Shown here in pieces: positions 12,811 to 22,076 of a DNA stretch of 64,000 nt (positions within the stretch are counted from its first letter, which is position 1; each line of letters begins with the position of its first letter). The stretch is taken from the NCBI RefSeq assembly GCF_000737335.2, contig NZ_JMCC02000010.1:107923-171922 (forward strand), read 5' to 3'. The position numbers and the translations under genes are program-made. Below the pieces are notes generated by a model. It was not told where the DNA came from, made no database searches, and was given only the letters and a program-made list of their open reading frames with translations. This stretch comes from Enhygromyxa salina (GTDB taxonomy: Bacteria; Myxococcota_A; Polyangia; Nannocystales; Nannocystaceae).

Positions 12811-13856
12811 GGCTGCATCCACCACAGGCTCCCGGGGCCGCGTTGAATCGGGCGGTCGAGCGTCGCGGCCGCGTGCTCGACGGCCGCGACCACGCCCGGG
12901 TGATCGTCGCTGAAGTCGTGGCCCGCCAGGATCCCGCCGCTGCGGATCCGCGGCAGCCAAGCTGTGATGTCGGCGGCGACGGCCGGCTGATCGTGGGAGC
13001 CGTCGAGGAACACGAGATCGACCGACTCACGCGCAAACGTGTTCGCGGCCGCGACCGAGGGCAGTCGCAGGCACGTGGCGTCCAGCCCGAGCGCAGCGAG
13101 GTGGCTGCGGAACTCGGCCTCGATGTCGCGCGCGGCGAGCCGCTCGCGGTAGGCGAGATCAAAGCGGTCGCTGGACCCCGCCCAGGTGTCGACGCAGGTC
13201 AGGGTTGGGCGGGCTCCGGGCTGTGGGTCTGAGCCGTCGCGGAGCTCGGCCCCGCGCGCCCGGCAGGCCCCCGCGATGTACGAGGTGCTGCGGCCCAGCC
13301 AGCAGCCGACCTCTACGATCTGCCCCCGGCTCGGAGCCATCAACGCGCGCTCGACCAACCCGCGATAGGCGATGCCCTCGTCCGGCCGAAACCACCCGTC
13401 GGGCAGCGCGAGCTTGGTGATTGGGATCACCGCGAGCAGGGCCGCGAGCTTGGCGTCTGACTGGCGAAACCGAAACTCCGTGGGTCGCAGCTGCTCGAAC
13501 GCGTGGGCGGCGTAGATCAGCAGCAGCGGCTCATCGATGATCGTGAACTTCTTCAGCGAGCTCGAGCGGCCAGGGTCCGCCTCCGCGGCTTCGTTCTGCG
13601 CTGGGGTCGTTGCGAGGATCACGTCCACATGGGCGAGGCGAGGGTCGTGACGCCAGCGGCGATCCCCCGGGTACCCGCCGCGATCGGTCCCATGCGCCAG
13701 GATCCGCGCGAGCTTGTTCGCTTCGCTGGCCCGCAGCAGCAGCGGACCGGTGAAGCCCAAGCTGTGGCGGCCAAGCTCGCTGCGCAGATCCGCGAGCATC
13801 AGCAGGTTGTCACCAAGATAGGGCAGGGGCGGCCTGACCACGCTGACCAGGCTCAC
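12807..13856 (-). CDS. Class I SAM-dependent methyltransferase
   Basis: A 349-residue protein. The C-terminal half is a Methyltransf_24-like Rossmann domain: glycine motif IVEVGCWLGRSTSYIAGACR, acidic LTCVDTWAGS at the end of strand 2, and VDLVFLDGSHDQPAVAADI, the typical D-G-x-H segment of this group, then GGILAGHDF. The first 150 residues are an extra domain without a recognised family. It donates a methyl group from SAM to an unknown acceptor. It is coupled to the radical SAM gene upstream and to the NTPase downstream by ATGA overlaps, so it probably works on the same substrate pathway. Confidence 0.88.
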   Translation of the reverse strand: MSLVSVVRPPLPYLGDNLLMLADLRSELGRHSLGFTGPLLLRASEANKLARILAHGTDRGGYPGDRRWRHDPRLAHVDVILATTPAQNEAAEADPGRSSSLKKFTIIDEPLLLIYAAHAFEQLRPTEFRFRQSDAKLAALLAVIPITKLALPDGWFRPDEGIAYRGLVERALMAPSRGQIVEVGCWLGRSTSYIAGACRARGAELRDGSDPQPGARPTLTCVDTWAGSSDRFDLAYRERLAARDIEAEFRSHLAALGLDATCLRLPSVAAANTFARESVDLVFLDGSHDQPAVAADITAWLPRIRSGGILAGHDFSDDHPGVVAAVEHAAATLDRPIQRGPGSLWWMQP

Positions 13857-14923
13857 GCGGGTACCCGCGCCGGGGGCCCGAGCACGCCATCCCAGGGCTG
13901 CCAGGTCGAGGCGAGCTTGGCGTTGGGATGAAAGATCAGCTCGTGGATCACCCCTGGCATGGTCTGCTTGGTGCGCTCGAGCTGGGCCAGATCCGCCTCT
14001 TCAAACACCACGTCGACGCCCCGATACCGCCAGACCTCCACGTAATAGTAGTAGCCCACGATCTGCCGGCGAAACTCGAACTCGGGGTCCTCGCTGATCT
14101 GATCGAGCAGCGGCTCGAGCTGGGTGCGCATGCGATCGCTGAACGCGACCACGAAGTTCTGCGCGACCGACTCGCGGTCGACATGCATGAGCTGGCGAAA
14201 GATCACGTTGTCGACCCCAAGCGCGGCCGCGAAGTCCAGGTAGTCGCGGATCCCCGCGAGCGAGTCGATCGCCCGCTCGACCAACACACACGACAGCCGC
14301 GTGCGGCACCCACCGGCGCTGGCGATGGCCACGACCTCGCGCAGCTGCGCGAGCTGCAAGCCCTCGCGGAACACCATGAGCCGGGCGTTGTGGTCGTGAT
14401 CGGGGTGCGCGCGGCTGATGTTGAGGTGTTCGACGCCCGCGTTGACGATGTGCTGGATCAGCGGCGCGCCGTCGTGGGGATCGAGCAGGCCCGAGCCGTT
14501 GGTTGTCAGCGAGCGCCGCTTGGACGGGTAGCGGCTGCACAGCGCCAGGATCTTGGGCAGGCGGGGATCCTTGCTGGGCTCGCCACCGGTGATCGAGATC
14601 GTGGGCGCGAGCGGACGCAGGGCCTTTAGCGTGGCCTCGAGCGCGGCGAAGTAGGCTGCGTCGTCGGCCTCGACCGTGCGCTGCAACGCGAGCTCCCGCC
14701 CGCGCGAGGCCGGCCGCAGCTCCTCTACGCAGAACCGACAGCGAGCGTTGCAGACCTGCGCGCTGTAGACCGAAAAATTGGCGTTGGCGTAGACCGACAA
14801 CGGCTGGCCCCACAGCTCGAGCGGGATCGCAGCGCCCGCGCTGCTGTTGGCGTGCAGATCAAACGCGGCGCTCTTGCGCCGCCGCCACTGCGAGACGAAG
14901 GGTCGCGGCGCTCGCTCGTTCAT
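13853..14923 (-). CDS. Radical SAM protein (first of pair, 356 aa)
   Basis: The radical SAM 4Fe-4S motif CxxxCxxC is at Cys58, Cys62 and Cys65 (CNARCRFC), followed by the SAM-binding ITGGEPSKDPR and LTTNGSGLL strands. This places it among cytoplasmic enzymes that make a 5'-deoxyadenosyl radical. The C-terminal part (FRRQIVGYYYYVEVWRYRG then LIFHPNAKLASTWQPWDG) lacks the Cys-rich SPASM or Twitch signature. The protein overlaps its neighbours by 4 bp at both ends. The reaction is unknown. Pairing with a second radical SAM protein and a methyltransferase suggests sequential modification of one substrate. Confidence 0.9.
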   Translation of the reverse strand: MNERAPRPFVSQWRRRKSAAFDLHANSSAGAAIPLELWGQPLSVYANANFSVYSAQVCNARCRFCVEELRPASRGRELALQRTVEADDAAYFAALEATLKALRPLAPTISITGGEPSKDPRLPKILALCSRYPSKRRSLTTNGSGLLDPHDGAPLIQHIVNAGVEHLNISRAHPDHDHNARLMVFREGLQLAQLREVVAIASAGGCRTRLSCVLVERAIDSLAGIRDYLDFAAALGVDNVIFRQLMHVDRESVAQNFVVAFSDRMRTQLEPLLDQISEDPEFEFRRQIVGYYYYVEVWRYRGVDVVFEEADLAQLERTKQTMPGVIHELIFHPNAKLASTWQPWDGVLGPPARVPA

Positions 14924-15669
14924 GGCAGCACCCGCATGGCTTCGGACCTACCGACGAGGTCGGGCCCATGGGTGCGGCCGTCGGGGTTGACCAGGGTGAA
15001 GTTGGTCCCGACCACGAACGGCGTGTCCCAGCCTGCTCGCTCGCTGGCGAAGCCATAGGCCTGCAGGTGAAACACGTTGGCGAGCTCGAGCAGGCCCGCC
15101 TTGGCCACGGCCTCGCGGACCCACGCGTCTTGGCCGGGGGCGTCGGGGCGCAGGCGGACGTTGAGGACCAGCTCGCGGTCGCGGCCAAGCGCGGCGAGCT
15201 CGTCGCGCAGCAGGGCCGCGAGCGCGAGCAGGCCGGGATCCTGGGCGAGCAGGTGGTGGTTGATCGAGAGCTTGATCGTTAGCGGCGCGCCAAGCTCGAG
15301 CAACCACGCGCGCAGAGTTTTCGGCTCGCGCGGCAGCACCACGCCGTTGGTGACGAGCACCAACCGCACGCAGCGGGGGTGGGTCTGCGCGAGCCGGACC
15401 AGCTCGGGAAACTGGGGGTGGATCGTTGGCTCTCCGCCCTCGAGCTGGACCTCGAACGGGCCCTGGGCAGGAAAGCTGGCGGCGTAGTCCTGGGTCGAGA
15501 GCCAGGTCTGGCCGCGGGGCGACGAGCAGGTGCTGCACCACGGACACGCGCGGTTGCAGTGGTTGGTGGTCGCAACGTAGAGCCGGTGCGGTCGCGCTGT
15601 CGTGGGCCGATCGCGTGGCAGCGCGCCCGTCAGCGTTAGATTTTGTGACCGCAGATCAATCATGCCCAC
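14920..15669 (-). CDS. Radical SAM protein (second of pair, 249 aa)
   Basis: A short radical SAM protein with CxxxCxxC at Cys38, Cys42 and Cys45 (HCNRACPWC), the glycine motif LEGGEPTIHPQ and LVTNGVVLP. At 249 residues it is near the minimum for a complete barrel and has no auxiliary cluster domain. The first gene of the operon. The GTG at 15669 is preceded by AGGA with 5-nt spacing, better than the ATG at 15663. It diverges from the AarF gene with only 58 bp between starts, so both promoters must sit in that gap. Confidence 0.88.
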   Translation of the reverse strand: MGMIDLRSQNLTLTGALPRDRPTTARPHRLYVATTNHCNRACPWCSTCSSPRGQTWLSTQDYAASFPAQGPFEVQLEGGEPTIHPQFPELVRLAQTHPRCVRLVLVTNGVVLPREPKTLRAWLLELGAPLTIKLSINHHLLAQDPGLLALAALLRDELAALGRDRELVLNVRLRPDAPGQDAWVREAVAKAGLLELANVFHLQAYGFASERAGWDTPFVVGTNFTLVNPDGRTHGPDLVGRSEAMRVLP

Positions 15670-15727
15670 GAAGATCCTAAGGTGACTCGGCCCTGGAAGT
15701 CACGCGTGGATCAGGCACCATTCCAGG

Positions 15728-17044
15728 GTGAGTGGGTTTCGAACAGGACGCGCGGGGCGGATCGCACGACTGGGTGGTCTGGTCGCGCGCCTTGGTGGTG
15801 GTGCAGCGAGCGCTCTGGGCACGCGAATCTCGAGCGGCCGAGACGCGGCGCTCGAGGCCTTGCATCGGCGCACGGCGGCGCAGCTGTTCGAGACGATGGC
15901 CGAGATGAAGGGCCTGCCCATGAAGGTGGGGCAGATCCTGTCCTTCATGGATGGGGTGGTGCCGCCGGAGTACCAGGGCATCTACGCCGAGCTGCTCTCG
16001 CGCCTGCAAGTCAACGCCAAGCCAATGGCCTGGGAGCCCATGCGCGAGCTGCTCGAGGCCGAGCTTGGCCGGCCGGTCACCGAGCTGTTCGCCAGCATTG
16101 AGACCGAGCCGATCGCGGCCGCCTCGATCGGGCAGGTCTACAGCGCGACCTTGGCCGATGGCCGGGCGGTCGCGGTCAAGATCCAATACCCCGACATTGG
16201 CAAAGCGGTGATCAGCGATCTTCGCAACGCCGGATCAATCGCCAAGACCATGCAGGCGGTTATGCCCAACGTCCAGATCGGCGTGATGATCGAGGATTTC
16301 CTCGGGCGGATCGGCGAAGAGTGTGACTATCGGCGCGAGGCCAACAACATGACGGCCTTCGCGGCGCGCTGGGCAAGCGACCCGCGCGTGCTGATCCCCG
16401 CTGTGCACCCGCAGCTGAGCGCCGAGCGGGTGTTGGTGACCGAGCTGATGACGGGCCAGCGCCTGGATCAGGTCGCAACCACAGCTGACGCGGCCCGGCG
16501 ATCCGCGATCGGTGAGGTGTTGTTTTCTTTCGTGTTTCGCTCATTGTTGCGCCACGGCATGTTCAACGCCGATCCCCACCCGGGCAATTTTCTGTTCCCC
16601 GGTGACGATCGCGTGGTGTTCCTCGATTTTGGCTGTGTGCAGTATTTTGACGAGGACTCGCGTCGGGCGTTTCGCAGGGTCATTGACGCGATCCTCGCTG
16701 GCAGCGAAGGGCCGCAGCTGTGGGCGGTGCTCGCCGAGGCGCTCGAGTTCCCCGACGACACCTCGGCGCCGCTGCGCGAGATCATCGAGACCTATGTCCG
16801 CTACTGCTTCGAGCCCGTGCTCGCGCCGCAGCCCTACCGCTACACCCGCGAGTACACGACGCGGCTGTCCCAGATCACGCTAGAAGCCAAGCTGACCGTG
16901 GCCAAGAACCTGCTGCGGATCGGCTGGCGCGAGCCCAAGCGGCATGGCCTGGTCTTGCTCAGCCGGATCCTGTTTGGCATGAACTCGCTGCTTGCCAGCC
17001 TCGAGGCCGAGGCCGACTGGCGCACGCTGCTGCAACAGGCTTGA
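15728..17044 (+). CDS. ABC1/AarF (UbiB-family) atypical kinase
   Basis: A 438-residue protein of the ABC1/UbiB protein-kinase-like family. Diagnostic motifs: LPMKVGQILSFMDG (the KxGQ motif), IAAASIGQVYSA (the Ala-rich nucleotide loop), VAVKIQYPDI with the strand-3 Lys, FNADPHPGNFLF for the catalytic loop and VVFLDFGCVQYF for the metal-binding DFG. Such proteins help ubiquinone synthesis or act on lipids in other settings. The start is a GTG at 15728. It ends 4 bp before the convergent gene at 17049. A terminal hydrophobic helix pair, as in some UbiB proteins, is not clear here. The neighbouring genes do not suggest ubiquinone synthesis. Confidence 0.92.
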   Translation: MSGFRTGRAGRIARLGGLVARLGGGAASALGTRISSGRDAALEALHRRTAAQLFETMAEMKGLPMKVGQILSFMDGVVPPEYQGIYAELLSRLQVNAKPMAWEPMRELLEAELGRPVTELFASIETEPIAAASIGQVYSATLADGRAVAVKIQYPDIGKAVISDLRNAGSIAKTMQAVMPNVQIGVMIEDFLGRIGEECDYRREANNMTAFAARWASDPRVLIPAVHPQLSAERVLVTELMTGQRLDQVATTADAARRSAIGEVLFSFVFRSLLRHGMFNADPHPGNFLFPGDDRVVFLDFGCVQYFDEDSRRAFRRVIDAILAGSEGPQLWAVLAEALEFPDDTSAPLREIIETYVRYCFEPVLAPQPYRYTREYTTRLSQITLEAKLTVAKNLLRIGWREPKRHGLVLLSRILFGMNSLLASLEAEADWRTLLQQA

Positions 17045-17048
17045 TCGA

Positions 17049-19559
17049 TCACGCGTCGGTGTCGCTGCTGGCGTCGGGCTTGGGCTCGCCGTCTTCAAAG
17101 CTCAACGCCGCGCGCAGGGCTTCGAGCTTGGCGATCGCGGCCTTGTGCGCCGTCTTGCTCTCGAAGCCCCAGCGCTTGTTGCCGTGGACGATCGTGTACG
17201 GATAGCCCCCGATCGCGCAAAACAGCAGCTCGTAGATGTTCTTGATGTGCTGATCTTGGATGAACAGCCCGCCCGGTGTGCTGGGCGAGACCCGGGTCCC
17301 CACGATGCCGCGCTCGACCATGGTCTTGTTGACGACCCAGTCCTCGCCGATCTTGCCCTTGGTCCCCACGTCGGGGAAGTCCTGCCACAAGAAGTCCACG
17401 GCCATGAGCTCGCCGTTGAGCGGGGCCGGGCAGTAGGACTTGGGCGTGCCATCTTCATCACGCTGGACCAGGTACGCGAGCCCAGCCTTGCCAAACCGAG
17501 CGGTGACCTCGACCTTCCAGGCTTCGACGCGGCTGTCTGGGTTGACGCCCGTGCGCTTGCTGCTGAGCCCAAGCACCACGCCGTTCCAGACCGCGGCCTC
17601 CATGTCTGTGTCGGCGCAGATGTTCTGGCCCGAGCGCAGCGCGACCTCGAGCAGCGACTGGAACATCGCCGGATCGTCGAACTTGGTCTCGCGCGAGAGC
17701 GTGCAGCCAAGCGGCTTGGCGAGCGGGAACGTAACGGTTTTTTCTGGCTGCGCAACGGCGACCCAGCCCTGGTCTTGCTTCTCGTAGCGGTCGAGCTCAG
17801 CCACGAATTGGTGGTGCTCGCGGTCGAGGTACACCCGGTACAGCTCGCGGGCCGCCGGATCCTGCACGTGGGTGCCCATGAAATAGCGAGCTTGCGTGGG
17901 GTTGGGCCCAAGATCGATCGTGGTCGTGTCGCGCTTGCGGACCGGGTAGCCCGTGCTTGGGTCGATGCTGTCGATCTCGAGCTCGACCTCGAGGGTGGCC
18001 CCGCTCACGTCAATCAGGTTGTAGTCGCCCTCGATGACCTTCAAGAAGCGCGGGTTGTCCTCGAGCTCGAGCTTGGCGATGTTGGGGATCTGCTTGAAGA
18101 ACACGGTGTCGAGGTCGACGGGCTGACCGTCGATCGTCATGCCGATCACCGTGAAGCCGTCTTGCCGGCCGCTCAACGGCCAGCGAACATGCCGGCCCTG
18201 TCCAAGCCCGGTCAGCTGGAGGCGATCGGGGCGGCTGTCGTTGCGGGCCCCGCCAAACCGGGTGATCCCGCGCTTGATCACACCCGAGCCGTCGAAGCGC
18301 TGATAGAGCGAGCCAAGCTCGAGCACGCTGGCGATCGCTTCAACGAGCAGCTTCTTGGTCCACGTGGTCGTGGCCTGGGTGTCGCTGCGGTACTCGGTGA
18401 CCGTGTTGGCGTCGTCGAGGGTGACGCCAAGCTGCTCCATGATCGCCTTGATGTCGCAGTGCCCGGCCCAGCTGACCCACTCGATCTTGCCGTTGGACAC
18501 GAAGCCGTTGCGGTCCCAGTCGAGCCGCGCGTGCTTGCGCAGTCGCGGGTCATGATTTGCGCGGGTGAAGGTGATGTCTTGGGTGGCGAGCGGGACCCTG
18601 CGCAGCTGGTCGTCGCCGACCTCGATCCGGGTGCCGTCTTCGAGGTGGATGCCCAATTCGGATCGGTAGACCCAGGCGCCGGCGTGGGGGTGAGCTGCGT
18701 CGTCGCCCGCTCCGAGGCCCGGATCGACGCGCAGCAGCTCGTAGGCGGGGACCAGGCTCTGCGCGGTCGCGGGTGTCTCGGACACGATCTTGCGCGTGTC
18801 TCGATCGATCATCAGGCCGCCCAGCGTGCGCTCGATGTCGGTCTCGGCGATGCCCGAAAACGCATACTTGTGACGCATTAAATGATCGAGGTGATTTTGG
18901 GCCTGATCACGCTGGAGCATGATCGCGTTGGCCTGGCCTGGGGGGAGCACGGCCAGGGCCTCGCTGCCTTCGGGCGGCAGGCTGGCGAGGATCGCCTCGA
19001 GGTAGTGCACAAACGGCGCGTCGTGCTGGTAGCTGTGATAGGTGCCGGTGTCGACGTCGTCGAATTGTAGCTTGGTCGCGTAGGCCAGATCCTCGAGCTC
19101 TTTGATCGCGTAGTCGCCGGCGGGGCCGAGCCCGGCCGACGCTGCGAAGCTGCGGACCTCTGCAAAGAAGCCCGCGATTCGCTGGGTACGCACGCTGTTG
19201 CGGGCGTATTTGCGGCTGTTGGGGTGGGCCAGGGTCAGATCGAGATCCGCGGCGGCCAGCAGCTCTGCGTGGGCGTTGAGGGCGGCCGTGATCGCGGCGC
19301 GCAGGGCTTGCGCGTGGGTGGGCGCGGGGTCTGGATTGAACAGCTGCGTGGGCGGGGCGGGGTCGTCCCACGCCGGCATCTCGAACTGCATGCGCGGGTG
19401 CGGGCGCCCGCCGTCTTCGCTGGCGAATAGCGACACCTGCGTGCGGCCACCGGGTTTGAGCGGCGCCGCTCGGACATGCTTGATCCGCACGCCGCCAAAG
19501 TCGTCGGCGTCTGCAGCCGCATTGAAGCTCATCCAGGCATCGTCTCGTCGAATCTTCAC
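17049..19559 (-). CDS. Large protein with transglutaminase-like segment, putative T6SS effector
   Basis: An 836-residue soluble protein. The central part resembles the transglutaminase-elicitor (papain-like) fold: WVSWAGHCDIKAI with the candidate nucleophile Cys368, then TWTKKLLVEAIASVLELGS, and LIDVSG with candidate Asp517. A clear catalytic His was not found, so activity is uncertain. The C-terminus (IKNIYELLFCAIGGYPYTI) is another conserved-looking segment. Start: GTG at 19559 with a strong GGGAGGAG five bases upstream; longer reading upstream is unsupported. It lies 191 bp downstream of vgrG on the same strand, the usual place for a VgrG-delivered cargo. No immunity gene is evident directly after it, since the next gene is convergent. 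Confidence 0.7.
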   Translation of the reverse strand: MKIRRDDAWMSFNAAADADDFGGVRIKHVRAAPLKPGGRTQVSLFASEDGGRPHPRMQFEMPAWDDPAPPTQLFNPDPAPTHAQALRAAITAALNAHAELLAAADLDLTLAHPNSRKYARNSVRTQRIAGFFAEVRSFAASAGLGPAGDYAIKELEDLAYATKLQFDDVDTGTYHSYQHDAPFVHYLEAILASLPPEGSEALAVLPPGQANAIMLQRDQAQNHLDHLMRHKYAFSGIAETDIERTLGGLMIDRDTRKIVSETPATAQSLVPAYELLRVDPGLGAGDDAAHPHAGAWVYRSELGIHLEDGTRIEVGDDQLRRVPLATQDITFTRANHDPRLRKHARLDWDRNGFVSNGKIEWVSWAGHCDIKAIMEQLGVTLDDANTVTEYRSDTQATTTWTKKLLVEAIASVLELGSLYQRFDGSGVIKRGITRFGGARNDSRPDRLQLTGLGQGRHVRWPLSGRQDGFTVIGMTIDGQPVDLDTVFFKQIPNIAKLELEDNPRFLKVIEGDYNLIDVSGATLEVELEIDSIDPSTGYPVRKRDTTTIDLGPNPTQARYFMGTHVQDPAARELYRVYLDREHHQFVAELDRYEKQDQGWVAVAQPEKTVTFPLAKPLGCTLSRETKFDDPAMFQSLLEVALRSGQNICADTDMEAAVWNGVVLGLSSKRTGVNPDSRVEAWKVEVTARFGKAGLAYLVQRDEDGTPKSYCPAPLNGELMAVDFLWQDFPDVGTKGKIGEDWVVNKTMVERGIVGTRVSPSTPGGLFIQDQHIKNIYELLFCAIGGYPYTIVHGNKRWGFESKTAHKAAIAKLEALRAALSFEDGEPKPDASSDTDA

Positions 19560-19564
19560 GCGGG

Positions 19565-19572
19565 CTCCTCCC
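19565..19572 (-). promoter_or_regulatory. Strong ribosome binding site deciding the effector start
   Basis: On the minus strand GGGAGGAG lies five bases before a GTG at 19559. This fixes the start of the 836-residue gene against a frame that is open 38 codons further upstream. Confidence 0.75.
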
Positions 19573-19750
19573 GATATGTGGGAAGGCATCATACATCGCC
19601 AAGGCTGGCCGAGCGACATTCTGTCCGCTCGTCCTAGCAATGGGCCCTTGGCGCCGGCGCCCGAATGGAGCAACTGGAGCGGTGATCTCGTTCATCCACG
19701 CAGCAGCGCAGGCGACGACGTCGACGTCGACGTCTCGCCAAGCTCCGCGC

Positions 19751-22000
19751 TCAGTTTTGATTGACCTTCTTGGCCTTGAGCGTGATCGAGTCTTTGCCCT
19801 TCACGCTGATCTTGGTGCCCGCGAGCACGATCTCGCCGTTCTTGCTGAGCGTGATCGAGGCTTTGCCGACCTTGATCGTCAGATCGGACTCGAGCTCGAT
19901 CAGCCCCTTCTTCTTGCCGGCGATCGTGAGCTCGCCCTTGGCCGTGACCGCGAGATCTTTGCCGGCCGAGATGCTGAGGTTGGCGCCTGCGCTGGCACCG
20001 AGATCCTTGCGGGCGCTGTGTTGGATCGAGGCCGCGTCGACAGACTTGGACCCGACAACGCTCTCGCCGCTGCTTGCACCCACGGCGACGGTCTTGATGC
20101 CGCCGACCTCCTCGAGCATCGCGGCGCCGACCGAGGTGTTCATGGCCCCGCCCACGACCGTAGCCAACATGCCGCCCACGGTCACGGTCTTGGCCACCAG
20201 CACGCTCTGGCTCGCGCTCGCGCCGATCGTCTCGCTGTGGCTGCCGCCGATCGTCACGCTCTGGTCCGCGCCAATGCCCACGACTTGGTTCTCACCCACG
20301 GTGAGCGTCATGTTGGCGCCGATGACCTCGAGCTGATCCTCGCCAACGGTGACGTTCTTGTTGGCCCCGATCGACTCGGTCTCGTTGGCCTGCACGGACT
20401 TGCGGCGGTTGTTGCCGACCCGCAGCGACTCGTTGTGGCCGACGGTCTGGGCCTTGTCGTGCTTGATCTCCGTGTTCCAGTCTTTTTGCCCGTGGAGGTA
20501 GATTTCTTCGGAGCCGGCGGCGTCCTCGAAGCGCAGCTCGTTGCTGCCGCCGCCGCCCGGCGAGCTGTTGGTTCGCCAGCCGCTCTGGGTGGACTTGCCG
20601 GGCAGCGCAAACGGGGGCTCGTTGGCGCCGTTGTAGACGCAGCCGGTGACCAGCGGTTGGTCGGGGTTGCCCTCGAGGAACTCGACGACGACCTCCATGC
20701 CCACGCGTGGGATGAACTGCGCGCCCCAGCCTGGGCCGGCCCAGCTCTGCGCGCAGCGGAGCCGGCACGAGGTCCCGCCTGATCCGCCGCCCTGATCGGG
20801 GTTCTTGGTCCAGTGAAACTGGACTTGGATCCGGCCGCTGGCGTCCACGTCGATCTCGCCGCCACCGACGACGGTCGCCGTCTGTGGCCCGCGAACCTCG
20901 GGCTTGGGCGTGAGCTCGAGCGGGCGAATCACGACGGTCGCGGGGACACACGTCAAGTTGTTGCGATAGACCTGCGCGCCGCCCCGGTCGCCGCCGTACT
21001 GATGAACGATGCTGGTCACCAGCCACTCGCTTGGCGCGCCTTCGTGGCCAACGCCGTCGAGCATGAACCGGTGGCCGACCCGCGCGAGCGAGGCGTTGCT
21101 CTCACACGTTGCCAGCGAGCCCGACATGCGCAGGCTCTGCTGAAGATCTTGGGTGCGCTGGCTGAGCTCGCCGCTGCCGAACCGACGCTGGCCGTGATCG
21201 ACGATCTGCCGGATCCGACCCCGGGCGTCGGCCTGGCCGTGGGCCTCGGCCAAGCCGGCGGAGGGGCTGCCCGCGTCGAATTCACTGAGCGAGACCGAGG
21301 TCACCGTCAGCTGCTGGGCCCACTCGAAGGCCTGCAGCGACTCGAGGTCGGCCTCGTCGGGGTTGTGGGCGATGAGCGGGAGCGTGGCCGTGCCGTCGAC
21401 GTTGGCGTGCTTGGGGTAGTCCTCGTTGTCGTCGCACAGCGTGAGGACCTCGTGGCCGCGCTCGCCGTCGTGGGCGAAGAACCATGTGATGCCCTCTTCT
21501 TCGAGCAGCCGACACACGAAGTCGTGGTCGCTCTCGCGGTACTGTACGCAATAGCCCCGCGGCGAGAGCCCGCGCTGCAGGTGGCCAAATTCCACGCTGC
21601 GGTCGTACTCGTCGAGGGTGTTGGCGAGCACTTCGCGGACGATGTCTTGGACCGACATGTCTTGCCAGATCCGCGAGTTGATCCGCGACTTGGCCAGCGC
21701 GAACGCGGGGACCACGGTGACCCGCGCGTGGACGTGGTGCTCGTGGTGGCCAAGGTAGTCGACGCGCGCGACGACGCCATGAACGAAGCGTGGCGGGTGC
21801 TCGCCACGATGCATCGAGAGCTCGCAGGTGGTCCCAAGCAGATCACTGGTGTCCGCGTGGGTGTCCTGTGTCTCGACGTCGAGGGTCGCGGTGTAGTGAT
21901 CGTTGAGCGACTCGGTGAGCGAGAAGCTGGCGACCTCCCAGCTCTGGTCGGGGTCGTTGTCGAAGCTGACGCTGATCTGCAGGTTGGCGAGTCTGGACAT
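19751..22000 (-). CDS. vgrG: Type VI secretion tip protein VgrG (TssI)
   Basis: A 749-residue VgrG. The gp27-like part covers roughly residues 1-370 and includes SRINSRIWQDMSVQDIVREV and YCVQYRESDHDFVCRLLEEE, the best-known VgrG block. The gp5-like OB domain follows (GRIQVQFHW, SWAGPGWGAQFIPRVGMEV, VEFLEGNPDQPLVTG). The C-terminal 200 residues form a valine/glycine-rich beta-helix with repeats such as VGENQVVGIGADQSVTIGG, making the spike needle. No extra catalytic domain is fused, so toxicity would come from a cargo. No other T6SS structural gene is in this window, making it an orphan tip locus. Confidence 0.95.
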   Translation of the reverse strand: MSRLANLQISVSFDNDPDQSWEVASFSLTESLNDHYTATLDVETQDTHADTSDLLGTTCELSMHRGEHPPRFVHGVVARVDYLGHHEHHVHARVTVVPAFALAKSRINSRIWQDMSVQDIVREVLANTLDEYDRSVEFGHLQRGLSPRGYCVQYRESDHDFVCRLLEEEGITWFFAHDGERGHEVLTLCDDNEDYPKHANVDGTATLPLIAHNPDEADLESLQAFEWAQQLTVTSVSLSEFDAGSPSAGLAEAHGQADARGRIRQIVDHGQRRFGSGELSQRTQDLQQSLRMSGSLATCESNASLARVGHRFMLDGVGHEGAPSEWLVTSIVHQYGGDRGGAQVYRNNLTCVPATVVIRPLELTPKPEVRGPQTATVVGGGEIDVDASGRIQVQFHWTKNPDQGGGSGGTSCRLRCAQSWAGPGWGAQFIPRVGMEVVVEFLEGNPDQPLVTGCVYNGANEPPFALPGKSTQSGWRTNSSPGGGGSNELRFEDAAGSEEIYLHGQKDWNTEIKHDKAQTVGHNESLRVGNNRRKSVQANETESIGANKNVTVGEDQLEVIGANMTLTVGENQVVGIGADQSVTIGGSHSETIGASASQSVLVAKTVTVGGMLATVVGGAMNTSVGAAMLEEVGGIKTVAVGASSGESVVGSKSVDAASIQHSARKDLGASAGANLSISAGKDLAVTAKGELTIAGKKKGLIELESDLTIKVGKASITLSKNGEIVLAGTKISVKGKDSITLKAKKVNQN

Positions 22001-22076
22001 GGGCTCGCGTCGAGCCTACAGCATCTCGAGCGATCTGCGAGAGAACATCGCCGATCTTCGCGGCTCGAGCCGCTGT

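Noticed and set aside
12106..15727. RiPP-type biosynthetic cluster with precursor peptide
   Set aside because: Two radical SAM enzymes invite this idea, but no small precursor-like ORF was found in or beside the operon and no transporter or peptidase is present.
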